A stretch of 54,606 bases of DNA from Sediminibacillus massiliensis (GTDB taxonomy: Bacteria; Bacillota; Bacilli; Bacillales; Amphibacillaceae), in NCBI RefSeq assembly GCF_900156915.1, contig NZ_LT732535.1:2477643-2532248 (forward strand). Direction: 5' to 3'. The position numbers and the translations under genes are program-made. Positions 17,878 through 28,170 of the stretch are shown here, one piece after another. Within the stretch, counting starts at the first letter, position 1. Each line of letters begins with the position of its first letter. The notes beneath the pieces are model-generated. The model did not search any database, was not told where the DNA came from, and worked only from the letters and a program-made list of their open reading frames with translations.

Positions 17878-17970
17878 AAAAAAATGGTTTCTTACCAACC
17901 CGAAAGTGGCGGCAAGAAACCTTTGATCCCTATTTAAAAAGGGGGGTATATAAATACAATGGGATCTTAG
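17878..17970 (-). ncRNA. Candidate short minus-strand transcript next to the Fur boxes
   Basis: On the minus strand, TTGCTA and TATACC spaced 17 bp (about 17952-17980) could be a promoter next to Fur box 1. The sequence then contains a C-rich ACCCCCC stretch and ends at an 8-bp stem (GGTTTCTT / AAGAAACC, 17886-17921) followed by seven T residues. No ORF with a ribosome binding site lies within. This is speculative. Confidence 0.3.
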
Positions 17971-17983
17971 CAAATAGCAAAAA

Positions 17984-18033
17984 TGAGAATCATTCTCAAT
18001 GCTTGTTATCATTTTATATGAGAATGATTCTCA
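17984..18033. promoter_or_regulatory. Two perfect Fur boxes
   Basis: TGAGAATCATTCTCA (17984-17998) and TGAGAATGATTCTCA (18019-18033) are both perfect 7-1-7 inverted repeats close to the Bacillus Fur consensus TGATAATNATTATCA. Their centres are 35 bp apart. No protein gene starts downstream on either side within a usual distance, pointing to control of small RNAs. Confidence 0.85.
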
Positions 18034-18044
18034 TTATCAATAAG

Positions 18045-18174
18045 TTTTTTGAAAAATCTGGTGTAACTAATACCCCTCTCTTTGTAAGCGCAATCAACAT
18101 TCTATTTAATAGAAGAAACTCGCTTTATTCCGATAAAGCAGAAGCCGGATGGTTACTCCATCCGACTTTTGTTT
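18045..18174 (+). ncRNA. fsrA: Candidate Fur-regulated sRNA, FsrA-like
   Basis: Immediately downstream of Fur box 2, a non-coding stretch has a C-rich unpaired motif TACCCCTCTCTTTG (about 18071-18084), the kind of element FsrA uses to pair with ribosome binding sites of iron-rich enzyme mRNAs. It ends at an intrinsic terminator with a 9-bp stem (GCCGGATGG / CCATCCGAC, 18144-18166) followed by TTTTGTTT. Box, size of about 110-130 nt, C-rich motif and terminator together fit the Bacillus iron-sparing sRNA. The transcription start is not determined, and the identity is from memory of the family. Confidence 0.55.
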
Positions 18175-18176
18175 AT

Positions 18177-19739
18177 CTATAATGTCACGTGCCAGTTACC
18201 ATCACAGGAAGCTTCAATCGTTTTCCTTTCCAGGATATAATTGGCGATAAGTTCTGTCATATCAATTGGAATATCTTTAATCAACGGTTTTCCCCGATAC
18301 ATATCGAAGTCCCCCGCGCCTCCTGCTCTGTAATTGTTCATTACGACATCATACTCTTCTGTTTCTTTGACTGGTTCACCCTTATACATCAGCTTAGTCA
18401 CTCGTTCACCGACTGGATTTGAAATGGTTAATTCATAATCGATTCCTTCCCACATATCATAGTTGTAATGTTGTGGCTTGGGTTCGATAAACGCAGGGTT
18501 TACAGTCAACTTACCATCTTCAACTGCGAAGTATTTCGCGCTTTGCTCAAGTGCATCTTTCATATCTTTACCGCTGATCCGGATGACATTAAGTGTATTA
18601 GGGTAAATATAGTTAGAAACAATATCTCTCATTGTTACATCATTACGGAACCCTGCCGAATCATTGTTGAACAGTGAAGTGTTGGAAATATCGACACCGG
18701 CCGCATTCATCTGAACTCTATTAAAGAACTCGATCATTGGATTATCTTGCAAACGTGCTTGAAAAGGATCCTCTATCTTCATATCGCCAACAATCTCACC
18801 AATTGGACGATCAAGCCACTCCTGTGTCTCCTGTTCAAAATCTGCGATTAAATCGGTCACATCCTTATCAGGTTCCACAGTTTCATCAATAGTAATCAAT
18901 TGCGGATTGCTTTCTTTAAGGACCCATCCAGTGTGATTCTTTTCTAACGTAAGTTCCACTTCTCCCAGCAATTGACCATTATTACCAGGCTGGATAACCG
19001 TGACACCGTTCACGTTGCCGGCCAGTGAACGGTGCTGATGGCCTGTAATCAGCACATCTATCCCTTCCAGTTCCTGGCACATTTGATAGCCCTGATTCTC
19101 ACCGGTCAGGCGCTCTGTCGGTTCACCCGTCACTAAGTCACGTTCGAATCCGCCATGGTAGGAAACGACCATCACATCAGGCCTTTCCTTATCTCGTATG
19201 TAAGCAACCCAATGCTTTGCAGCTTCGACAGCATCCCGAAAGTCAAGTTCCTCAATATTGCGGGGTTCTTCCCAGTTTGGTATAAAATGCGTTGTGACCC
19301 CCAAGATTGCAATTCTGACTCCGCCAACCTCTTTAATGATATAAGGAGTTCCAAAAGCCGGCTCCCCTGTTTCTTTGTTCAGAACAGATGCTGACAGCCA
19401 GGGGAAATCAGCTTGTTCTATGGCTCCTTTTAAATAATCCAACCCATAGTTGAACTCATGGTTTCCGAAAACCGATGCATCGTATTTAAGCTTGTTGGCT
19501 GCTTTGATGACCGGATTGGCCGCTCCTCTTTTGTACTTTGCGTGATAGTATGTCATCGGACTTCCCTGGATGATATCTCCGTTATCTATCAAAAGGGTCT
19601 CTTTTTCCTGCCTCTTTTTCTTGACTACTGAAGCAACCTTTGCCAGACCTAAATTTTGAACTGTCCGGTCCCGGTAATGTGTTGGGTATATATATCCGTG
19701 AACATCGCTAGTTACAAGCAAACTTATCGATAAAGGCAT
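18177..19739 (-). CDS. Metallophosphatase/5'-nucleotidase family protein, cytoplasmic
   Basis: A 520-residue enzyme of the UshA/YfkN family. The N-terminal metallophosphoesterase domain has LLVTSDVHGYIYPT, LLIDNGDIIQGSP, VFGNHEFNYG and ITGHQHRSL metal-binding motifs. A C-terminal 5'-nucleotidase substrate domain follows (DNPMIEFFNRVQ, then MWEGIDYELTIS, NNYRAGGAGDFDMY). Unlike periplasmic relatives it has no signal peptide from ATG 19739, which is well supported by AGGAGG 7 nt upstream; the ATG at 19805 has none. It is divergent from the phn importer, with PhoP-like repeats between, so a role in phosphate salvage is likely. Confidence 0.88.
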   Translation of the reverse strand: MPLSISLLVTSDVHGYIYPTHYRDRTVQNLGLAKVASVVKKKRQEKETLLIDNGDIIQGSPMTYYHAKYKRGAANPVIKAANKLKYDASVFGNHEFNYGLDYLKGAIEQADFPWLSASVLNKETGEPAFGTPYIIKEVGGVRIAILGVTTHFIPNWEEPRNIEELDFRDAVEAAKHWVAYIRDKERPDVMVVSYHGGFERDLVTGEPTERLTGENQGYQMCQELEGIDVLITGHQHRSLAGNVNGVTVIQPGNNGQLLGEVELTLEKNHTGWVLKESNPQLITIDETVEPDKDVTDLIADFEQETQEWLDRPIGEIVGDMKIEDPFQARLQDNPMIEFFNRVQMNAAGVDISNTSLFNNDSAGFRNDVTMRDIVSNYIYPNTLNVIRISGKDMKDALEQSAKYFAVEDGKLTVNPAFIEPKPQHYNYDMWEGIDYELTISNPVGERVTKLMYKGEPVKETEEYDVVMNNYRAGGAGDFDMYRGKPLIKDIPIDMTELIANYILERKTIEASCDGNWHVTL

Positions 19740-19827
19740 CGTCTTCCTCCTAAAAAAAATTGTCTCTTCTTCTATACTAGCAGAAAAATATTCCCTTCTT
19801 TTCACCTTTGTTAAAATTTTTTTGCTT

Positions 19828-19871
19828 TTTACAAAATTTTTACAACATTTTACAAGATTATGTGCTATATT
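19828..19871 (+). promoter_or_regulatory. PhoP-box-like direct repeats and -10 element of phnD
   Basis: Three TTTACAA repeats at 19828, 19839 and 19849 are spaced 11 and 10 bp, one helical turn. A -10 hexamer TATATT follows at 19866-19871. This matches the architecture of Bacillus PhoP-activated promoters, where tandem TT(A/C/T)ACA repeats replace the -35 region. A TTAACA on the minus strand near 19806-19815 could serve the divergent nucleotidase gene. Confidence 0.65.
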
Positions 19872-19915
19872 AACCTATGAAACATCTATTAAAACTTTTT
19901 GGAGGTATCAATCCT

Positions 19916-20854
19916 ATGTTTAAGAAACTTGCATCAGTGGGGGCGACCCTAGCGTTGGCAGCTGGAATCGTTAGCGGCTGTGGTAGTTCAGAGGAGTCTG
20001 CAGGAGCTGAGAATGAAGGTTCAGAAAGTTACGTTCCGGAAGAATTGACCGTTCAGTTTGTTCCGTCTCAGAACGCGGATACTTTGGAAGCAAAAGCAAA
20101 GCCATTGGAAGAATTGTTGAGTGAGCGTTTAGATATACCTGTCGAAGTGAGCGTATCGACTAACTATAATACTATTATCGAAGCAATGGATTCTAAACAA
20201 GTTGATGTAGGATTTTTACCACCTACTGCATATGTATTAGCGAAAGAAAAAGGTGCAGCAGAAGTTCTTTTACAAGCACAACGTTATGGGGTTGAAGATG
20301 AAACAGGACAACCTACCGATGAGTTAGTCGACGGCTATAAATCAGAGTTCGTTGTAAAGGCAGATTCTGATATCGAAAGCATCGAAGATTTGAAAGGGAA
20401 GAAAATCGCATTCCAGGATGTTACTTCATCAGCTGGATATGTATGGCCGGCTGCATCTCTATTGGACGCAGGCATTGATCCACTTGAAGATGTAGAAGGT
20501 GTTACAGTAAAAGGGCATGACCAAGGTGTCATTTCTGTACTGAACGGAGATGTTGATGCAGCAGTAGTATTCCAAGATGCACGCAACACGGTTATGGGAG
20601 ATTACCCTACGGTGTTTGAAGATACAAAAGTTATCCACTTTACTGAATTCATCCCTAATGATACTGTTTCCGTTCGTTCCGACATGGACCCAGAATGGCA
20701 GGATAAAATCACAGAAGCATTCATCGACATCGGTAAAGATGAAGAAGGTCATCAAATCATTAAAGAAATCTATACTCATGAAGGTTATGTAGAATCTGAT
20801 GACAGCAATTTCGACATTGTAAGAGAATACTCCGAAAAAGTAAAAACAGAATAG
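19916..20854 (+). CDS. phnD: Phosphonate/phosphite/phosphate ABC transporter substrate-binding lipoprotein PhnD
   Basis: A 312-residue PhnD-family binding protein. A lipoprotein signal peptide (MFKKLASVGATLALAAGIVSGC) ends at the lipobox Cys of VSGC, followed by a Ser/Glu-rich linker. The mature part opens with LTVQFVPSQNADTLEAKAKP and has DVGFLPPTAYVLAKEKGA and KKIAFQDVTSSAGYVWPA, typical of PhnD. ATG 19916 is preferred because GGAGG lies upstream; the ATG at 19877 precedes that site. No phosphonatase or C-P lyase gene lies in the window, so the ligand could be phosphonate, phosphite or a phosphate ester. Confidence 0.92.
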   Translation: MFKKLASVGATLALAAGIVSGCGSSEESAGAENEGSESYVPEELTVQFVPSQNADTLEAKAKPLEELLSERLDIPVEVSVSTNYNTIIEAMDSKQVDVGFLPPTAYVLAKEKGAAEVLLQAQRYGVEDETGQPTDELVDGYKSEFVVKADSDIESIEDLKGKKIAFQDVTSSAGYVWPAASLLDAGIDPLEDVEGVTVKGHDQGVISVLNGDVDAAVVFQDARNTVMGDYPTVFEDTKVIHFTEFIPNDTVSVRSDMDPEWQDKITEAFIDIGKDEEGHQIIKEIYTHEGYVESDDSNFDIVREYSEKVKTE

Positions 20855-20907
20855 TAATAGTTTGTTTCATAGATTTCCTTAACTTTTAATAGATTACCTA
20901 TAAATAC

Positions 20908-20941
20908 AGCCAGTCGATTTTTTCTCTCGTACTGGCTTTTC
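20908..20941 (+). terminator. Attenuating hairpin between phnD and phnC
   Basis: AGCCAGTCGA / TCGTACTGGCT stem followed by TTTTCTTC, 50 nt after the phnD stop. It probably lowers readthrough so the binding protein is made in excess over the ATPase and permeases. Confidence 0.75.
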
Positions 20942-21026
20942 TTCTATGTCTTCATAAGAAAACGAAAATAATCCAGAAATTTTTCATCTGATAATTTCGA
21001 AATATTTGAAAAGGTTGGTATGCAGA

Positions 21027-21818
21027 GTGATTGAATTCAACAATGTTTCCAAAGTATATCCCAATGGGACACAAGGTCTGAAAGATATTAATTTAACCAT
21101 TGAAAAAGGGGAATTCGTGGTAATTGTTGGTCTGTCCGGTGCCGGTAAGTCGACGTTACTCCGATCGATTAACAGATTGCACGAGATTACATCCGGTGAA
21201 ATTAACATCGATGGACAATCTATCACAAGCGCAAAAGGCAAGGATTTACGTCATATTCGTCGAGATATCGGAATGATTTTCCAAAGTTTTAACTTAGTTA
21301 AAAGATCTACTGTACTAAAAAACGTTTTATCCGGAAGAGTCGGCTACCATTCGACACTCAGAACAGTTTTAGGTTTATTTCCCAAGGAAGATGTCAACCT
21401 GGCAATGACTGCTTTAGAGCGAGTGAACATTGTGGAAAAAGCGTACAGCAGATCTGATCAGCTTTCAGGCGGACAGCAACAGCGTGTTTCTATCGCGAGA
21501 GCACTTGCCCAGGAAGCCAAAATTATTTTGGCTGATGAACCAGTAGCTTCCTTGGATCCTTTAACCACGAAACAAGTAATGGACGATCTAAAGAGAATCA
21601 ACCAGGAATTGGGCATCACCACTGTCGTAAACCTGCATTTCATTGATATTGCCAGACAATATGCAACCAGAATAATCGGTCTTCAGGCTGGACAAGTAGT
21701 TTTCGACGGACCTGTCGAAGAAGCAACCGACGAAAGATTTTCTGAAATTTACGGCCGTCCTCTTGAAACCCAGGAAGACGAAGAAACGGGAGCGTCTGCA
21801 CATGAATCAACTAAATGA
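21027..21818 (+). CDS. phnC: Phosphonate ABC transporter ATP-binding protein PhnC
   Basis: A 263-residue ABC ATPase. Walker A is GLSGAGKST near residue 37, the Q-loop is [12 protein letters not shown], the signature is LSGGQQQR and Walker B is [13 protein letters not shown], followed by the H-loop in [10 protein letters not shown]. The PhnC-specific start [20 protein letters not shown] is seen. GTG 21027 is chosen because family members begin exactly here and AAGGTTGG lies 8 nt upstream. The end overlaps phnE1 by 17 nt. Confidence 0.93.
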   Translation: MIEFNNVSKVYPNGTQGLKDINLTIEKGEFVVIVGLSGAGKSTLLRSINRLHEITSGEINIDGQSITSAKGKDLRHIRRDIGMIFQSFNLVKRSTVLKNVLSGRVGYHSTLRTVLGLFPKEDVNLAMTALERVNIVEKAYSRSDQLSGGQQQRVSIARALAQEAKIILADEPVASLDPLTTKQVMDDLKRINQELGITTVVNLHFIDIARQYATRIIGLQAGQVVFDGPVEEATDERFSEIYGRPLETQEDEETGASAHESTK

Positions 21819-22593
21819 ACAGAAAATCCCTAAAGCTCCCAGCAAGATAAAACATTACTTAACATTTGCCTTGATCATTCTTTTGCTATGGGGGAGTGCC
21901 TTTCAAACAGACAGTACGCTAGGTGAACTGATTGAAGGATTCCCTAATATGCTAGACTTGCTCGTTCAGATGGTGCCGCCGAACTGGGCTTATTTCGACA
22001 ATATCATTCAAGCGATGCTTGATACCATTCGCATGGCCGTACTAGGGACAACGATCGGCGCATTGCTTGCCATTCCGTTTGCATTGTTCTCAGCGAGCAA
22101 TATGGTAAAGAATTCATGGATTTATTACCCGGTACGATTCGTCCTTAACTTAGTCCGTACCATTCCGGAACTTCTTCTGGCAGCAATATTCGTTGCAATC
22201 TTCGGTCTTGGACCGCTCCCAGGTATTTTCGCATTGGGCATTTTTTCAACGGGTATTATTGCAAAATTGACTTACGAAGCCATCGAGGGCATTGACAAAG
22301 GACCATTAGAAGCCATGACGGCTGTCGGCGCCAATAAAGTACAATGGGTTTCATTTTCGGTAGTTCCGCAAGTGTCTGCATACTATGTGTCCTATGTGCT
22401 TTACTCGTTTGAGATTAATATACGGGCAGCGGCAATCCTTGGATTGGTCGGTGCCGGCGGGATCGGTGAATATTATGACCGGACGCTCGGTTTTCTGGAA
22501 TATGACAAAGTGAGTACTATTATTATCTTCACGCTAGTAGTGGTATTGATTATCGACTATGTCAGCACTAAATTACGGGAGAATTTATTATGA
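21802..22593 (+). CDS. phnE: Phosphonate ABC transporter permease PhnE (first copy)
   Basis: A 263-residue inner-membrane permease with about six transmembrane helices. The EAA-loop region is [20 protein letters not shown], and the membrane part has [20 protein letters not shown] and a [14 protein letters not shown] end motif typical of PhnE. It starts inside the phnC end and overlaps the second permease by 4 nt (ATGA), so the genes are translationally coupled. Confidence 0.92.
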   Translation: MNQLNEQKIPKAPSKIKHYLTFALIILLLWGSAFQTDSTLGELIEGFPNMLDLLVQMVPPNWAYFDNIIQAMLDTIRMAVLGTTIGALLAIPFALFSASNMVKNSWIYYPVRFVLNLVRTIPELLLAAIFVAIFGLGPLPGIFALGIFSTGIIAKLTYEAIEGIDKGPLEAMTAVGANKVQWVSFSVVPQVSAYYVSYVLYSFEINIRAAAILGLVGAGGIGEYYDRTLGFLEYDKVSTIIIFTLVVVLIIDYVSTKLRENLL

Positions 22594-23390
22594 GCAGTGC
22601 AACTAGACCTATAAAACCAAAAAAGAATAATATGAAACGTTGGCTTATCTATCTATCTCTTGCCGTCATCTATGTCTGGGCATTGGCAGGGGTTCCGATG
22701 GAAGGATTCAAAGAGACTGCCGGCCAGATTTCCAAAGCGATTTTCTCCGGTATTTTATCCCCTGACTGGGATTATGTTTATTTACCAGAAGGAGAAGACT
22801 TGCTGCGCGGGCTTCTCGACACACTGGCAATCGCTATTCTAGGTACTTTCATTTCAGCGTTCCTATGTATTCCTTTTGCCTTCTGGGCTGCAACCAATAT
22901 GAGTAAAAGCAGTGCCAACCCGGCTGTCGGTAAGTTCATGCTAAGCTTCATCAGGACTTTCCCTGAACTGGTTATGGCTTTATTGTTCATCAAAGCTGTC
23001 GGGCCTGGATCATTTGCCGGTGTACTTGCTTTAGGTCTTCATTCAATCGGTATGCTAGGCAAGCTGTTCTCAGAGGAAGTCGAAAATATCGACCTCGGTC
23101 CATCTGAAGCATTGAAGGCAACCGGTGCCAATTCGATACAGACGCTCTGGTTTGCAGTTTTTCCTCAGGTTTTGCCTGGATTTATCTCTTATACCCTGTA
23201 TCGATTCGAAATAAACCTCCGATCTGCGAGTGTTTTGGGAATCATCGGAGCAGGCGGAATCGGTACCCCATTGATTTTCGCCATGCAGTCCCGGGACTGG
23301 AGCCGGGTCGGCGTCATTCTGTTAGGTATCATTGTTATGGTAACAATTGTCGATATGATTTCCGGTTACCTGCGCAAGAAAATCGTTTAA
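22590..23390 (+). CDS. phnE: Phosphonate ABC transporter permease PhnE (second copy)
   Basis: A 266-residue paralogue of the preceding permease with the same layout: LLDTLAIAILGTFISAFLCI, an EAA loop VENIDLGPSEALKATGANSI and IIGAGGIGTPLIFAM. The two PhnE proteins probably form a heterodimeric channel with PhnC, fed by PhnD. It ends at a terminator just before repeat copy B. Confidence 0.92.
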   Translation: MSSATRPIKPKKNNMKRWLIYLSLAVIYVWALAGVPMEGFKETAGQISKAIFSGILSPDWDYVYLPEGEDLLRGLLDTLAIAILGTFISAFLCIPFAFWAATNMSKSSANPAVGKFMLSFIRTFPELVMALLFIKAVGPGSFAGVLALGLHSIGMLGKLFSEEVENIDLGPSEALKATGANSIQTLWFAVFPQVLPGFISYTLYRFEINLRSASVLGIIGAGGIGTPLIFAMQSRDWSRVGVILLGIIVMVTIVDMISGYLRKKIV

Positions 23391-23398
23391 CAACGCAG

Positions 23399-23432
23399 GA
23401 GATCAACCGTTCTTTGGTTGGTCTCTTCTTTT
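23399..23432 (+). terminator. Rho-independent terminator of the phn operon
   Basis: GAGATCAACC / GGTTGGTCTC, a 10-bp stem including one G-T pair, followed by TTCTTTT, 8 nt after the last stop. Confidence 0.85.
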
Positions 23433-23496
23433 AATAAGAAAAGACTCATTATACTACATCGAGTTAATCATAATTCTCTTGCCCAGAATCCTTACA

Positions 23497-23887
23497 ATAG
23501 AGGGAAATTGCGACATAGTGAAAATTCTACTTTTGTGTGGCTTCTCCTTGTTCTGATTTTAGTAGAATGCTAACCCGGCGCTGCGGAAAAATACTGATAT
23601 ATGTCTAACATGCGGTATTTCCAACCAGAATTCAGAACATGCCAAACAGCGGAGGCAGAACACGCAGACTCCTGTGGGAACAGCGCGAGTCTGAAGACCC
23701 CGAGTGATGGGTCTGCGTCTTCTAGTTAAGCTTCGTAGTAGCTTCCTCGACCCAAGGGAGCAAGGATGTTAATTCAAGTAGTTCCCTGGCTGAGGCCGTG
23801 CCCGCGGAAAGCGAAGTGTTCTGCCGTATCGGTCGTATAGCACTCGACTGATTCAGGATGGGAGCAGTTATGTCGTGGTTTATGGTT
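23497..23887. repeat. Interspersed palindromic repeat, copy B
   Basis: A non-coding element of about 390 bp in the same orientation as copy A. The left end has GAGGGAAATTGCGACATAG (about 23500) and the right end GCAGTTATGTCGTGGTTTAT (about 23863-23882). Inside are AGCGGAGGCAGAACACGC (about 23647), the segment GACCCCGAGTGATGGGTCTG shared with copy A, and CCCGCGGAAAGCGAAGTGTT (about 23801). Confidence 0.8.
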
Positions 23888-23969
23888 ATAGTGAAAGAGA
23901 AGAAGTTATTAAGAACTGCTATTAGAAAGATACAGGGAAAATCAAGGCTGCATTGACTTCCTTGTATAA

Positions 23970-25640
<1,671 letters not shown>

Positions 25641-25648
25641 ATCTGAGA

Positions 25649-25675
25649 AGGCTGTCCAAATGGACAGCCTTTTTC
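25649..25675 (+). terminator. Rho-independent terminator of ykpA
   Basis: GGCTGTCC / GGACAGCC with a 4-nt loop, then TTTTTCT, about 10 nt after the stop. Confidence 0.92.
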
Positions 25676-25747
25676 TGATGCACTTCGCAATACTTTGTTG
25701 ATTTATGTTGGTTCCTCTCCTAATAAAACTACAATTTCAACTTCAGA

Positions 25748-26360
25748 GTTGAGAGAATTTGAGACATAGTGACAATTAATCTAAGAAGACTTCCTCTCAT
25801 TCTGATGTTAGTTAAATGCTAATCCGACGCTGCGGAAAAATACTCGCTTTCCGCGGGGAACGCTTCAGCCTCCTCGCCGGAAAACCATCAGCTGTGGGGT
25901 CTTCAGACTGTTCCTTTCCCGCAGGACTTTGAAAAGACCTCCTTGAATATACAGCGCACGCAGAAAATCGACCTTTATTTTCAAGGAGTCTCGCATTTTT
26001 CCTCCGCTTGGATTGGCGTTCTGTTTAAGTAAGAAGAATTACCAGTTTAAGCGCTATAAGAGATTTTTCTACCCAAAATGCAGAGAATTCCAAACAGCGA
26101 AGGCAGAACACGCAGACTCCTCGAAAATATAAATCGATTTTCTTCGTGCGATGTCATGCTGACGAAGCTTTCCCTATCCTGTGGGAACAGCAAACGGTCT
26201 TCGATGGGGCGAGTAATCGCAGTCCCAAAGGGAGCAGGGATGCTTATTCAAGTAGTCCCCTGGCTGAGGCCGTGCCGCGGAAAGCGAAGTGTTCTGCCGT
26301 AGCGGTCGTATAGCACTCGATTGATTCAGAATGGGAGCAGTTATGTCGCAGTTTATAGTA
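25748..26360. repeat. Interspersed palindromic repeat, copy C (composite)
   Basis: A non-coding element of about 610 bp with both module types. The left half (about 25820-26020) has GACGCTGCGGAAAAATACTC, CTTTCCGCGGGGAACGCTTC and a segment ending in CAAGGAGTCTCGCATTTTTC. The right half (about 26080-26310) has GCAGAACACGCAGACTCCTC and GCGGAAAGCGAAGTGTTCTG as in copies A and B. The ends are GAATTTGAGACATAGTGACA and TTATGTCGCAGTTTATAG. Confidence 0.8.
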
Positions 26361-26426
26361 ATTGTCCACTAGCCAATTTAGAAAACAAATAATTGAAAAT
26401 GCCTCTTAGGGTAATCATTCATTCAC

Positions 26427-26608
26427 TTATGCACATACCTTGCTTAACGAACTTTTTTATCCACATGTTAATTATTTTCTCCCTTCGAGAAGCAGTTTGT
26501 CTTCACTTTATCCACGGATTCTTTGCTCTTGAAATTGATTTATACACATTTTGTTAGTAATTGATTATATAAGGTGAAATCATATCCACAATCAACAGGT
26601 TATCCACT
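26427..26608 (+). promoter_or_regulatory. DnaA-box cluster
   Basis: Six 9-mers on the same strand match the DnaA box TTATCCACA with at most one mismatch: TTATGCACA (26427), TTATCCACA (26457, perfect), TTATCCACG (26508), TTATACACA (26540), ATATCCACA (26582) and TTATCCACT (26600). There is no dnaA, dnaN or rpmH nearby, so this is not the usual origin. It resembles the dispersed DnaA-box clusters of B. subtilis that titrate DnaA. Confidence 0.65.
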
Positions 26609-26642
26609 GTTTTTATAAGCCAGTTAATTCTTCAAAAATTAT

Positions 26643-26759
26643 TTGTGAAAAATATCACAATATCTATTGCATTTTATATCCTGACCCTTTATACTCAATT
26701 TATAAGCAATTGTGATTATTTTCACATAAGCATAAGTATATTTGTGAAATAAATCACAT
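26643..26759 (+). promoter_or_regulatory. Three Rex operators around the NADH oxidase promoter
   Basis: TTGTGAAAAATATCACAA (26643-26660), TTGTGATTATTTTCACAT (26710-26727) and TTGTGAAATAAATCACAT (26742-26759) match the Rex consensus TTGTGAAWWWWTTCACAA. A SigA promoter, TTGCAT (26667-26672) with a 17-bp spacer to TATACT (26690-26695), lies between sites 1 and 2. Site 1 would sit just upstream of the -35 and sites 2 and 3 after the transcription start, as a roadblock. Rex releases DNA when NADH/NAD+ rises. Confidence 0.85.
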
Positions 26760-26790
26760 ATAATCAAATTACTCAATGGAGGTTTTATAA

Positions 26791-28170
26791 ATGAGAGTTG
26801 CTGTTATCGGATGTACACATGCAGGTACTGCTGCTATTTCAAATATATTGAACATGTATCCTGAAGCTGAAATTGATGTTTTCGAAAAAAATGACAATGT
26901 TTCCTTTCTATCTTGCGGTATTGCATTATATGTTGGCGGAGTAGTTAAAAACCCTGAAGGACTGTTTTATGCATCTGTAGAAGAATTTGAAAAGAACGGT
27001 GTACGGATGCACATGGAACATGTGGTAACAGATTGTGATGTTACCGGCAAAACGCTTCGGGCAATGGACTTGAAGACGAATGAAACGACCGATTACACTT
27101 TTGATAAACTAATCGTTACGACCGGATCTTGGCCTGTCACTCCGCCTATTCCAGGCTCTGACCTTGAAAATGTACAGCTTTGTAAGAATTTCCACCATGC
27201 TAATGAAATTATTGATCGTTCCAAAGAAGCTAAAAACATTGTAGTCGTAGGTGCTGGATATATTGGAATTGAGTTAGTGGAAGCTTTTGAACAAGCTGGC
27301 AAAAACGTTACACTGATCGATAGCGAGGATCGAATTTTGAATCGTTATTTAGATGAGGAGTTCACCAGCCCTATCGAGACTACTTTAGCAGAAAAAGGTG
27401 TGAACCTGGCCCTGCGACAAACCGTTAAATCGTTTGACGGAAAAGATGGAAAAGTTACTACAGTCAACACGACAGCAGATAGTTATGAAGCTGACTTAGT
27501 CATTATGTGCATCGGGTTCCGTCCGAACACCGCTCTTCTCAGGGGACAAGTGGACATGCTCGCTAATGGAGCCATTATTGTCGATGAATTCATGCGCACC
27601 AATATTCCAGATGTGTTTGCTGCAGGAGACTGCTGTGCAGTCAACTACAATCCGACAGAGCAGCCCTCCTACATTCCGCTTGCTACCAACGCGGTCAGGA
27701 TGGGAACATTGGCTGCATATAACCTTGTACAACCACAACTTGCTCATCCTGGTACACAGGGTACTTCCGGATTAAAAATCCATCAGCACAACATATCTGC
27801 GACCGGATTGACGGGAACTGCGGCCGAAGCAGCAGGATTGTCTGTCAGCACAGCAATAATCGAGGATACGTACCGTCCAGAATTCATGCCGGAAAACGCT
27901 GTGATTAAGTTGAAGGTTGTCTACGAGAATGACAGTCACCGCATTGTCGGTGCCCAGGTAATTTCCGATGCCGATTTCACACAGGCAATTAACACGCTAA
28001 GTGTCAGCATACAAAACAGGATGACTATTGAACAAATGGCAATGACCGACTTTTTCTTCCAACCTCATTACAACAAACCTTGGAACTATTTGAACCAAGT
28101 ATGTATCGAGGCGATGAAACAGGAAAATGCCAAAAAAGCAATTCAGAAAACAGCACAAGCCGCCTCTTAA
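26791..28170 (+). CDS. nox: NADH oxidase, water-forming type (FAD-dependent pyridine nucleotide-disulfide oxidoreductase family)
   Basis: A 459-residue flavoprotein. It has the FAD-binding start MRVAVIGCTHAGTAAI, a single redox Cys in SFLSCGIAL (about residue 44), an NAD-binding VVVGAGYIGIELVEAFEQAG near residue 152, and FAD-contacting TNIPDVFAAGDCC. The HAGT start and single Cys are typical of Nox-2 enzymes that reduce O2 to water; coenzyme A disulfide reductase is the close alternative. The three Rex operators upstream support a role in NADH reoxidation. GGAGG lies before ATG 26791. Confidence 0.85.
   Translation: MRVAVIGCTHAGTAAISNILNMYPEAEIDVFEKNDNVSFLSCGIALYVGGVVKNPEGLFYASVEEFEKNGVRMHMEHVVTDCDVTGKTLRAMDLKTNETTDYTFDKLIVTTGSWPVTPPIPGSDLENVQLCKNFHHANEIIDRSKEAKNIVVVGAGYIGIELVEAFEQAGKNVTLIDSEDRILNRYLDEEFTSPIETTLAEKGVNLALRQTVKSFDGKDGKVTTVNTTADSYEADLVIMCIGFRPNTALLRGQVDMLANGAIIVDEFMRTNIPDVFAAGDCCAVNYNPTEQPSYIPLATNAVRMGTLAAYNLVQPQLAHPGTQGTSGLKIHQHNISATGLTGTAAEAAGLSVSTAIIEDTYRPEFMPENAVIKLKVVYENDSHRIVGAQVISDADFTQAINTLSVSIQNRMTIEQMAMTDFFFQPHYNKPWNYLNQVCIEAMKQENAKKAIQKTAQAAS

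Noticed and set aside
17812-18012. 66-codon minus-strand ORF
   Set aside because: Overlaps the Fur boxes and a terminator-like hairpin, has no ribosome binding site.
26078-26302. 74-codon ORF
   Set aside because: Inside repeat copy C; Arg/Ser-rich translation of the palindromic module, no ribosome binding site.
26427-26608. DnaA boxes as oriC
   Set aside because: No dnaA, dnaN, recF, gyrB or rpmH near; the surrounding genes are ykpA and nox.
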